A model generated the notes under the pieces. It saw only the letters and a list, made by a program, of their open reading frames with translations, was not told the DNA's origin and made no database searches. Made by a program: the position numbers and the translations under genes. From NCBI GenBank assembly GCA_002455915.1, contig DKLU01000485.1, positions 1 through 9,202 of the forward strand: a stretch of DNA of 9,202 nucleotides. The letters are read 5' to 3'. The DNA is from Chryseobacterium sp. UBA6632. GTDB taxonomy: Bacteria > Bacteroidota > Bacteroidia > Flavobacteriales > Weeksellaceae. Shown here piece by piece: positions 1 through 5,372 of this stretch (position 1 is its first letter; the number at the start of each line of letters is the position of its first letter).

Positions 1-112
1 TTTCGTTTCTTTCATCTCTGTCAGAGGTTTCTTTGCAACGTTCAACCAACTGTTGTATAATTCTACCGTATTCCGGTATATGAAGCTGGGTTTTTTGGGT
101 ATTGTATTCCAT
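1..112 (-). CDS. DUF4290 family protein, N-terminal fragment (runs off left edge)
   Basis: The first 37 codons of a minus-strand gene are visible, starting at an ATG whose A is base 112. The product begins MEYNTQKTQLHIPEYGR and continues IIQQLVERCKETSDRDERNE. This resembles the start of the DUF4290 proteins conserved in Flavobacteriia, which typically open with MEYNTQ followed by a LPEYGR-like stretch. The function of that family is not known to me, and the fragment shows no signal peptide or membrane segment, so a cytoplasmic protein is expected. The gene is divergent from the amylase. A TATATTTG box lies only 6 nt before its start codon (see promoter entry). The rest of the gene is outside the window. 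The family call is from recalled sequence similarity over a short stretch. Confidence 0.75.
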   Translation of the reverse strand, partial: MEYNTQKTQLHIPEYGRIIQQLVERCKETSDRDERNE

Positions 113-118
113 AGTCTG

Positions 119-126
119 CAAATATA
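119..126 (-). promoter_or_regulatory. -7 promoter box TATATTTG for the DUF4290 gene
   Basis: Read on the minus strand, TATATTTG matches the Bacteroidota -7 consensus TAnnTTTG exactly. Six bases (CAGACT) separate it from the ATG. Because transcription normally starts a few bases after this box, the mRNA would begin at or next to the start codon. No TTG is visible at the expected -33 spacing, so the call rests on the -7 box. Confidence 0.5.
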
Positions 127-301
127 TGCAATAATGGAAAAATTGTACCGAAAATCTTTAAAGTTTATATTTTTTTAATGAAAATTTAAATTATGATTCC
201 ACAGTGTTTTTTGATTAAACTTAAAATTAAATCACAAAACATAGAATTTATATCAATAAAATTGTAATTTAGGTAATAGGTTAATAATTAAAACTTTTTA
301 T

Positions 302-1738
302 ATGAAAAAAACACATTTCCTACTTTCCTTACTGGCTTTAGGCTTGGTAACCTCTTGTCAGAATAATGATGAATTAACAAATGAAACGTCACAAAATACC
401 GAGGTGCATGACAAAATTGTGAATGTCACAAAACATGATGGTCGACCTTTCAGCACCGGAACCAATTCTTCAATTAACGGAAAATTTGTAGCAGGTCCCG
501 GCGGAAGTGTTTTGATGCAAGGGTTCTATTGGGATGTTCCTGATGGTGGAAATTGGTGGAATACTGTAAAAGGAAAAGTAACCGCTTGGTCTAATGCAGG
601 AATTGGAGCGATTTGGTTGCCTCCCGCTTCAAAAGCACAAAACGGAGCATATTCTATGGGATATGATCCTACAGATTACTATGATTTCGGAAATTATAAC
701 CAAAATGGAAGCGTAGAAACACGTTTTGGTTCACGAACTGAATTAGAAGGATTAATTACTCAGGCACACGCCGAAAATATGCAGGTGTACGCCGATATTG
801 TGATTAATCATAACAGCGGCGGGCAATCGGAAGCGAATCCTTACACCGGAACAAATACCTGGACGAACTTTTCTGGTGTGGCTTCAGGAAAATTTCCAAG
901 AAATTATAATGATTTTTACAAAAATGCTTACGGAAATAATGATGAAGGGGCTTTTGGAGGTTTCCCGGATCTTTGTCACGCCAATCCTTATGTTCAGGAA
1001 TGGCTTTGGGGAAGAGATGATTCTGTCGCGAAATATTATAAAAATGTGATGAAATTCGACGGTTGGAGATTCGATTACGTGAAAGGTTTCGGACCTTGGG
1101 TAGTCAATGCATGGAACTCGAGCGTTGGCGGATTTTCTGTTGGTGAACTTTGGGATTCCAATGTTAACACGTTAGAATGGTGGGCAAATAATGCCAACAG
1201 TTCTGTTTTCGATTTTGCAGCCTATTATAAGATGGATGAAGCATTTGATAATGGCAATTTAAATGTTTTGAATGACGATATGATGTGGAAAAGAAATCCG
1301 TACAAAGCGGTAACCTTCGTAGCTAATCACGATACGGATATCATTTATAATAAACAGCTTGCCTATGCTTATATTTTAACACATGAAGGTTATCCAACGA
1401 TTTTTTACCGTGATTATGAAGAATGGTTGAATAAAGATAAATTGAATAATTTGATCTGGATTCACAACAATAAAGCCACCGGAAACACCTCAATTTTATA
1501 TACCGATAATGATGAATATATTGCCCGAAGAAACGGCTACAACGGAAATCCGGGATTGGTGGTTTACATTAATAATTCATCAAGCTGGCAGGAAAGATGG
1601 GTAGATACCAACTGGAGTAATCAGCAGATTAAAGATTTTACAGGAAATTCTACATGGTATCCAACAACTGCGGCAGATAAACGTGTGAAAATTCAATGTC
1701 CACCGAATTCTTATACGGTTTGGTCTTTGAATCAATAA
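302..1738 (+). CDS. Secreted lipoprotein alpha-amylase, GH13 (archaeal GH13_7-like)
   Basis: The 478-aa product is predicted to hydrolyse internal alpha-1,4 bonds of starch or glycogen outside the cytoplasm. Residues 1-18 form a lipoprotein signal peptide ending in V-T-S before lipidated Cys19; QNNDE follows, an acidic stretch like a Bacteroidota surface-export signal. All four classical GH13 regions are intact: DIVINH (165-170), GWRFDYV (254-260; nucleophile Asp258), GELW (281-284; acid/base Glu282) and ANHD (341-344; Asp344). Motifs such as MGYDPTDYYDFGNY (119-132), KVFDF-like SVFDFAAYYKMDEAFDN, and PTIFYRDYEEWLNKDK (365-380) closely recall the extracellular amylases of Thermococcales and their plant relatives rather than typical bacterial amylases. 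The barrel is followed by a short C-terminal beta domain; no starch-binding module is seen. The gene stands alone, with no SusC/SusD genes nearby, and ends at a hairpin. Family confidence is high; the subfamily is from recalled sequence. Confidence 0.93.
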   Translation: MKKTHFLLSLLALGLVTSCQNNDELTNETSQNTEVHDKIVNVTKHDGRPFSTGTNSSINGKFVAGPGGSVLMQGFYWDVPDGGNWWNTVKGKVTAWSNAGIGAIWLPPASKAQNGAYSMGYDPTDYYDFGNYNQNGSVETRFGSRTELEGLITQAHAENMQVYADIVINHNSGGQSEANPYTGTNTWTNFSGVASGKFPRNYNDFYKNAYGNNDEGAFGGFPDLCHANPYVQEWLWGRDDSVAKYYKNVMKFDGWRFDYVKGFGPWVVNAWNSSVGGFSVGELWDSNVNTLEWWANNANSSVFDFAAYYKMDEAFDNGNLNVLNDDMMWKRNPYKAVTFVANHDTDIIYNKQLAYAYILTHEGYPTIFYRDYEEWLNKDKLNNLIWIHNNKATGNTSILYTDNDEYIARRNGYNGNPGLVVYINNSSSWQERWVDTNWSNQQIKDFTGNSTWYPTTAADKRVKIQCPPNSYTVWSLNQ

Positions 1739-1760
1739 TTTTAAAATATACTTAAATAAA

Positions 1761-1796
1761 AAAGACTGTTTCAAATTTGAAGCAGTCTTTATGTTT
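1761..1796 (+). terminator. Intrinsic terminator after the amylase gene
   Basis: AAAGACTG (1761-1768) pairs with CAGTCTTT (1783-1790). The inner segment TTCAAATTTGAA is itself palindromic, giving a long stem. The following T-run is short and interrupted (ATGTTTTATA). It lies 22 nt after the amylase stop codon. Confidence 0.75.
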
Positions 1797-1809
1797 TATA
1801 AGAGAGGTT

Positions 1810-2077
1810 TCAAATTTGTCCATTTTGAATAATAATATACCAATTGTCATTTGGGAAAGTATGAAGGTAAAAGCCTCCATTGACAAACCTGTCTTCATTA
1901 ATTAAAGAATTGAATTTAAATCATATTTTCGCTTTCTGTCATCTAAATCTATTGCCACAGAGTTGGATGTAAGTTTGTTGAATATATTATGATTTTGTTT
2001 TGCAGTTCTAACATCATAATTGTTTACTTGATTTAAAAATCCTTACTTCTTTTTATGGTTGCATTTTTAACAGACAT
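1810..2077 (-). pseudogene. Frameshifted small gene, family not recognised
   Basis: Three minus-strand open segments in different frames join into one plausible protein if two single-base deletions are repaired. Segment one starts at the ATG at 2077 and reads MSVKNATIKRSKDF, then meets a stop near 2035 in a T-run. Segment two continues LNQVNNYDVRTAKQNHNIFN and on to YDLNSIL, stopping near 1904. Segment three reads INEDRFVNGGFYLHTFPNDN, then WYIIIQNGQI, and ends at TGA (1812-1810). The repaired product would be about 89 residues, with no signal peptide or membrane segment. The total length of 268 nt fits 90 codons minus two bases. I recognise no family. Lying opposite a broken PAAR-like gene, it could be a remnant of a toxin or immunity gene, but that is only inference. 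In AT-rich DNA a chance origin is possible. Confidence 0.38.
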
Positions 2078-2090
2078 TTAATATTGTTAT

Positions 2091-2141
2091 CTTGCGGGTG
2101 AAGATGATGTGAAGCCAGAGAAAAAAGGATTTTGGGGATAA
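2091..2141 (+). pseudogene. Possible 3' remnant of a gene before the DUF4280 pseudogene
   Basis: An open stretch ends EDDVKPEKKGFWG at the TAA of 2139-2141, 15 nt before the DUF4280 start. The charged, GFW-ending tail looks like a protein C-terminus, but the frame closes upstream at 2079-2081. In another frame the bases just before it read LILLSCG, which resembles a lipobox. A short eroded lipoprotein is one reading, and chance is another. No function can be assigned. Confidence 0.2.
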
Positions 2142-2156
2142 TTAAAGTATTACTGT

Positions 2157-2519
2157 ATGCCGCAAAAAAAATTCATGGAAAAGACTTTATTGCTCTACGA
2201 TAAAGGAACAAAACCAAGCCAACTGAAAGTCACTAGCCAAAATTTCAGTAAAGCAGAAAATAAACTTATTGCTACTGACCAAGATAAGCAAACTGATACC
2301 AATATTCAAAACTTTGGTATATGTAGTATTACAAAGGTAGATGTAATCCTACCATAATTAAATGGGATAAAACGACCGAAAAATACACGATAGACAATTA
2401 TAAAATACTTGCTGAGGAATTCTACTTGTCAATGTACCGCTGGAGGTAAAAATATCGGTTCAGGAAAGGACACGCTGAAAAACATGATGCCGGTTAAAGT
2501 CTGTAAAGTTTTTATTTGA
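2157..2519 (+). pseudogene. DUF4280 (PAAR-like) protein gene with two frameshifts
   Basis: The first frame starts at ATG 2157 and includes GTKPSQLKVTSQ, KLIATDQDK and NFGICSITK, then diverges near 2331-2336. Restoring one A in ACAAAGG gives TKGRCNPTIIKWDKTTEKYT and on to KILAE. Near 2417-2423 an extra base in GAGGAATTC breaks the frame again; removing it yields EDSTCQCTAGGKNIGSG, then a tail ending KVCKVFI at TGA 2517-2519. The two shifts cancel, giving about 120 residues, the usual size of short DUF4280 proteins. The order of motifs (xKLKV-T-Q, KLIAT, FG-C, C-P-I-KWD, EDSTC-C-GG) matches that family, PAAR-like spike-tip proteins often linked to the Bacteroidota type VI secretion system. No secretion genes are seen here. 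The Cys-x-Cys I expect before DKG reads Leu-Leu-Tyr, consistent with decay. Two sequencing errors are the alternative. Confidence 0.7.
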
Positions 2520-2526
2520 AAACAAA

Positions 2527-2553
2527 AAAACCATCCTTAAAAAGGATGGTTTT
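2527..2553 (-). terminator. Intrinsic terminator of tRNA-Gln
   Basis: On the minus strand AAAACCATCCTT pairs perfectly with AAGGATGGTTTT around a TTT loop, followed by a run of T residues. It begins 2 nt after the end of the tRNA gene. The stem is a perfect 12-bp inverted repeat and could also stop plus-strand transcription from the pseudogene side. Confidence 0.85.
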
Positions 2554-2555
2554 CG

Positions 2556-2626
2556 TAGACTCACAGGGATTCGAACCCCAGATGACTGAACCAAAATCAG
2601 TAGTGTTACCGCTACACCATGAGTCT
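2556..2626 (-). tRNA. tRNA-Gln (anticodon UUG)
   Basis: The minus strand folds into a complete cloverleaf of 71 nt including the discriminator. The acceptor arm AGACTCA (5') pairs with TGAGTCT (3') over 7 bp. The anticodon stem ACTGA/TCAGT encloses the loop TTTTGGT, which gives anticodon TTG at positions 34-36 and therefore glutamine (CAA, and CAG by wobble). The T arm has the standard GGTTCGAATCC. The discriminator is A and the genome does not encode CCA (ACG follows), so CCA must be added by nucleotidyltransferase. A terminator follows directly. No strong TAnnTTTG box is visible upstream; TAATTTCG about 15 nt before the 5' end is one mismatch away. Confidence 0.96.
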
Positions 2627-2792
2627 GTATTTCTGTTTCGCGAAATTAGAAAATTTATTTTGAAAATAAAAATTTAAAGTTGAAATTAATCAATAAAAAT
2701 TTCATGAAATGCCCTTGTTTATTGATATTCAAAGAATTATTGCACGAATATTTTTTCGAATGAAAGCTGTATTTTTAGGTTAAACTAATTAA

Positions 2793-2812
2793 ATTGCTAA
2801 ATATTTAGCAAT
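2793..2812. repeat. Perfect 20-bp palindrome in the tRNA-Gln/der spacer
   Basis: ATTGCTAAATATTTAGCAAT equals its own reverse complement over 20 bases. Only five bases further on, TTATAAG (2817-2823) and CTTATAA (2832-2838) form a second inverted repeat with an 8-nt loop. The pair lies about 75 nt upstream of the der -7 box. A site for a dimeric regulator is possible. The absence of a spacer or T-run argues against a terminator. Confidence 0.55.
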
Positions 2813-2816
2813 AACC

Positions 2817-2838
2817 TTATAAGTAAATTTGCTTATAA
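2817..2838. repeat. Inverted repeat TTATAAG-N8-CTTATAA
   Basis: Two perfect 7-bp arms flank 8 bases. The left arm sits inside the 8-bp palindrome CTTATAAG. It follows the 20-bp palindrome directly, in a spacer with no gene. AT-richness makes short palindromes likely by chance, so function is uncertain. Confidence 0.35.
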
Positions 2839-2887
2839 TTGTTTCCAGTTTTTCTTTTCCAAAAAAAATCAAATCAAATAAAAATCA

Positions 2888-2895
2888 TATCTTTG
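2888..2895 (+). promoter_or_regulatory. der: -7 promoter box TATCTTTG for der
   Basis: TATCTTTG followed by C matches the Bacteroidota -7 consensus exactly. It stands 80 nt before the der start codon and implies a leader of roughly 70 nt. No TTG is seen at normal -33 spacing, so the upstream half of the promoter is weak or unusual. Confidence 0.6.
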
Positions 2896-2903
2896 CAAAA
2901 AAT

Positions 2904-2966
2904 TGGGCTCCAAAAGTTGGAGAAACCCATTAATAACATATCCTGAGCTTTAGCAAAGGATTATTA
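2904..2966 (+). repeat. Structured der leader: bulged hairpin plus CCTGAGC/AAGG palindrome
   Basis: Two inverted repeats occupy the predicted der 5' UTR. The first (2904-2929) has TGGG/CCCA and CTCCAA/TTGGAG arms, a 3-nt loop and an AAA bulge. The second (2931-2966) centres on TCCTGAGCTTTAGCAAAGGA, with ATCCT/AGGAT and outer TAATA/TATTA pairing. The TCCTGAGC...AAGGA core resembles an intergenic palindrome that I recall as frequent in flavobacterial and other genomes. The second element ends 9 nt before the der ATG. Confidence 0.5.
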
Positions 2967-2975
2967 AACATTTTT

Positions 2976-4286
2976 ATGTCGAATATTGTCGCAATCGTTG
3001 GGCGTCCCAACGTAGGAAAATCCACGTTATTTAATCGTTTATTAGAAAGAAGAGAGGCTATTGTAGACTCTACTGCAGGTGTAACCAGAGACCGTCACTA
3101 CGGAAAATCTGACTGGAATGGAGTAGATTTTACCGTAATCGATACCGGTGGTTATGATGTAGGAACGGATGATATCTTTGAAGAAGAAATCCGTAAGCAG
3201 GTACAATTGGCTGTAGATGAGGCAACTTCTATCATTTTTATGATGAACGTGGAAGAAGGTCTTACCGATACAGATTACGAAATCTACAGACTTTTAAGAA
3301 GATCAAACAAACCTATTTATATTGTTATTAATAAGGTAGATTCTTCAAAAGAAGAACTTCCCGCAACGGAATTCTATCAATTAGGAATCGATAAATATTA
3401 TACTTTATCTTCTGCAACGGGGTCAGGGACAGGAGATTTGTTGGATGATATTGTAAAAGATTTCCCAACAACTGAATATAAAGATCCTTTCGAAGGATTG
3501 CCAAAAATCACAATCGCAGGTCGTCCGAACGTAGGGAAATCTACCATGACGAATGCTTTGCTTGATGTTGAAAGAAATATCGTAACAGATATTGCCGGAA
3601 CTACAAGAGACAGTATTCAAACGCTTTACAACAAATTCGGGCACGAGTTTGTATTGGTAGACACAGCCGGAATGAGAAGAAAATCTAAGGTAAACGAAGA
3701 TTTGGAATTCTATTCTGTAATGCGTTCTATTCGTTCTATTGAGTATTCTGACGTGGTAATTATCATGGTTGATGCAACGCAGGGTTGGGAATCTCAGGAT
3801 ATGAATATTTTCGGTTTAGCTCAGAAAAACAGAAAAGGAATCCTAATCTTGGTGAATAAATGGGATTTGATTGAAGACAAGGAAACCAACACAATGCGTG
3901 ATTTCGAAAAATCAATCAAAGATAAAATCGGGCAATTCCAAGATATTCCAATTTTATTCGTTTCAGCATTAACGAAACAGCGAATTTTAAAAGCTGTTGA
4001 CATGGCGATGAAGGTATATGACGATCGTAAGAAGAAGATTAAAACTTCAAAACTAAATGAAGTGATGCTTCCTATTTTCGAAGGAACGCCGCCGCCAGCA
4101 AACAAAGGAAAATACATTAAAATCAAATATTGCGTGCAGCTTCCAACGCCGTCGCCACAATTTGTATTCTTCTGTAATTTACCACAATATGTAAAAGAAC
4201 CATACAAAAGATTTACTGAAAACCAATTGAGAAAAGAATTCGGGTTTACCGGAGTTCCAATTGAAGTATATTTCAGACAAAAATAA
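2976..4286 (+). CDS. der: Ribosome-associated GTPase Der (EngA)
   Basis: The 436-aa protein is the tandem-GTPase Der/EngA, a cytoplasmic factor needed for maturation of the 50S ribosomal subunit. The first G domain shows GRPNVGKS (9-16), the DTGG switch motif (56-59) and NKVD (119-122). The second shows GRPNVGKS (182-189), DTAG (229-232) and NKWD (294-297). A KH-like C-terminal domain follows, with the typical TPPPANKGKYIKIKYCVQ region (371-388) and an ending GVPIEVYFRQK. Length and motif order are normal for the family, and nothing is missing. The start MSNIVAIVGRPNVGK is the standard one. The gene appears to be transcribed alone from its own promoter through a structured leader, and it is closed by a strong terminator. 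Confidence 0.98.
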   Translation: MSNIVAIVGRPNVGKSTLFNRLLERREAIVDSTAGVTRDRHYGKSDWNGVDFTVIDTGGYDVGTDDIFEEEIRKQVQLAVDEATSIIFMMNVEEGLTDTDYEIYRLLRRSNKPIYIVINKVDSSKEELPATEFYQLGIDKYYTLSSATGSGTGDLLDDIVKDFPTTEYKDPFEGLPKITIAGRPNVGKSTMTNALLDVERNIVTDIAGTTRDSIQTLYNKFGHEFVLVDTAGMRRKSKVNEDLEFYSVMRSIRSIEYSDVVIIMVDATQGWESQDMNIFGLAQKNRKGILILVNKWDLIEDKETNTMRDFEKSIKDKIGQFQDIPILFVSALTKQRILKAVDMAMKVYDDRKKKIKTSKLNEVMLPIFEGTPPPANKGKYIKIKYCVQLPTPSPQFVFFCNLPQYVKEPYKRFTENQLRKEFGFTGVPIEVYFRQK

Positions 4287-4291
4287 TTTAC

Positions 4292-4325
4292 AATCCCTTT
4301 TAGATTTTTCTAAGAGGGATTTTAT
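4292..4325 (+). terminator. Intrinsic terminator after der
   Basis: AATCCCTTTTAG (4292-4303) pairs with CTAAGAGGGATT (4310-4321), with one G-T wobble, around a TTTTT-rich loop, and is followed by T-rich sequence. It lies 5 nt after the der stop. Confidence 0.85.
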
Positions 4326-4360
4326 TCTTAAAATATTAATAATTTTGAATAAATTGGACA

Positions 4361-4449
4361 TCTTAGTGGTCTTTATTAAGTAAAACGCCTTTGCGAACTT
4401 AAAAACGAAAAGTAGTCCAAAAATCTTTGTGCGCTTTGCGGTAAAAAAA
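4361..4449. repeat. Eroded CTTTGCG-type intergenic repeat cluster
   Basis: Three imperfect relatives of one motif occur in the der/upp gap: TCTTAGTGGTCTTTATTAAG (from 4361), GCCTTTGCGAACTTAAAAAC (from 4387) and TCTTTGTGCGCTTTGCGGTA (from 4424). Each has a CTTTGNG or CTTAGTG core followed by an A-rich tail. Similar CTTTGCG...CTTTGCGGTTAAA strings are, as I recall, scattered in intergenic DNA of Flavobacteriia. There is no open reading frame here. The feature may be a decayed mobile or structural repeat. Confidence 0.45.
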
Positions 4450-4492
4450 TATTCAAAATTAAATTTAAACTTAAAAAAGTTATTTCAAAATA

Positions 4493-5146
4493 ATGAATAC
4501 AGTCGTATTATCAGAACAATTTTCTTTAGTGAATACTTGGATTAATGAACTAAGAAACGTTGACATTCAGCATGACCGAATGAGATTCCGTAGAAATATG
4601 GAAAGAATCGGAGAAATTGCAGCTTTCGAAATCAGTAAAGGTTTAGAGCAGAAAGAAGTCGAAATTCAGACGCCTTTAGATACTATTAAAGTGAAGGAAA
4701 TCGCTGTTCAACCCGTTATTACTACTATTTTAAGAGCTGGAGTTCCTTTGTTTGAAGGTCTTTTGAATTATTTTGACAGAGCAGATTGTGGTTTTGTAGC
4801 GGCTTACAGAAAACACGATGCGAACGATTATTTTTCGATCAAGCAAGATTATTTAACTTGCCCGAATATCGAAGGAAGACCTCTAATTGTTGGAGATCCG
4901 ATGTTGGCAACGGGGGCTTCTTTAATTGAAGCCATCAAAGATTTATTAACCAACGGAAATCCTTCTCAACTTCATATTGTGGCTGCAATTGCTTCAAGGC
5001 AAGGGGTTGAAACAATTGAAAAAGCATATCCAAATGCGAAAATTTGGGTAGGAGCCATCGACGAAAGCTTAACTTCAAAAGGATATATTACCCCAGGTTT
5101 GGGTGATGCCGGAGATTTGAGTTATGGTGAAAAATTGCAGAGATAA
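4493..5146 (+). CDS. upp: Uracil phosphoribosyltransferase
   Basis: The 217-aa cytoplasmic enzyme converts uracil and PRPP to UMP in pyrimidine salvage. It has the type I phosphoribosyltransferase PRPP loop VGDPMLATGAS (133-143), the conserved ILRAGVPLFEG segment (79-89) and the uracil-binding C-terminal GYITPGLGDAGD (197-208). Length is normal for UPRT. The ATG at 4493 gives a standard N-terminus (NTVVLSEQFSLVNTWI). The gene is flanked by terminators on both sides, so it is probably monocistronic. No clear TAnnTTTG box is visible just upstream, where the gap contains the repeat cluster. No regulator site is recognisable. Confidence 0.97.
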   Translation: MNTVVLSEQFSLVNTWINELRNVDIQHDRMRFRRNMERIGEIAAFEISKGLEQKEVEIQTPLDTIKVKEIAVQPVITTILRAGVPLFEGLLNYFDRADCGFVAAYRKHDANDYFSIKQDYLTCPNIEGRPLIVGDPMLATGASLIEAIKDLLTNGNPSQLHIVAAIASRQGVETIEKAYPNAKIWVGAIDESLTSKGYITPGLGDAGDLSYGEKLQR

Positions 5147-5167
5147 TTTATTTTTAATATAACGGTT

Positions 5168-5202
5168 AAAGGCTGTATTCATCTTGAATATAGCCTTTTT
5201 TT
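5168..5202 (+). terminator. Intrinsic terminator after upp
   Basis: AAAGGCTGTATTC (5168-5180) pairs with GAATATAGCCTTT (5186-5198), with one G-T wobble, around the loop ATCTT. The 3' side runs into a stretch of T residues. It begins 21 nt after the upp stop. Confidence 0.88.
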
Positions 5203-5288
5203 ATGTTTATTGATTGGTGAGTTTTATTTTGAAAAATAGAATGTAATTTTTTTATTGTTAAATTATATTAATGATTTTTCATTATATG

Positions 5289-5320
5289 TTGAATTATATT
5301 TAATGTTTTTTGTATATTTA
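5289..5320 (+). promoter_or_regulatory. Candidate promoter TTG-N21-TATATTTA for the cytochrome lipoprotein
   Basis: TTG (5289-5291) and TATATTTA (5313-5320) are 21 nt apart, fitting the -33/-7 arrangement of Bacteroidota promoters except for the last base of the -7 box (A instead of G). The implied leader is about 45 nt. The surrounding DNA is very AT-rich, which lowers the weight of the match. Confidence 0.35.
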
Positions 5321-5372
5321 ACTGTTGAATTTTTTGATTCAATAATAATAACCAGAAAAAAACAAAAATTCC

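Noticed and set aside
265..272. TAATTTAG as a -7 promoter box for the amylase
   Set aside because: It differs from TAnnTTTG in the core and no -33 element is clear, so it is not listed as a feature.
1769..1818. 11-nt direct repeat TTTCAAATTTG at 1769 and 1808
   Set aside because: One copy is the inner arm of the amylase terminator and the sequence is AT-rich and partly palindromic. Too short to call an attachment site.
3821..4207. 128-codon open frame on the minus strand inside der
   Set aside because: It lies wholly within the der coding region, has no recognisable domain, and der has complete GTPase motifs. It is a shadow.
4361..4449. CRISPR-like interpretation of the three short repeats before upp
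   Set aside because: The units are degenerate and unevenly spaced, with no constant repeat and no cas genes.
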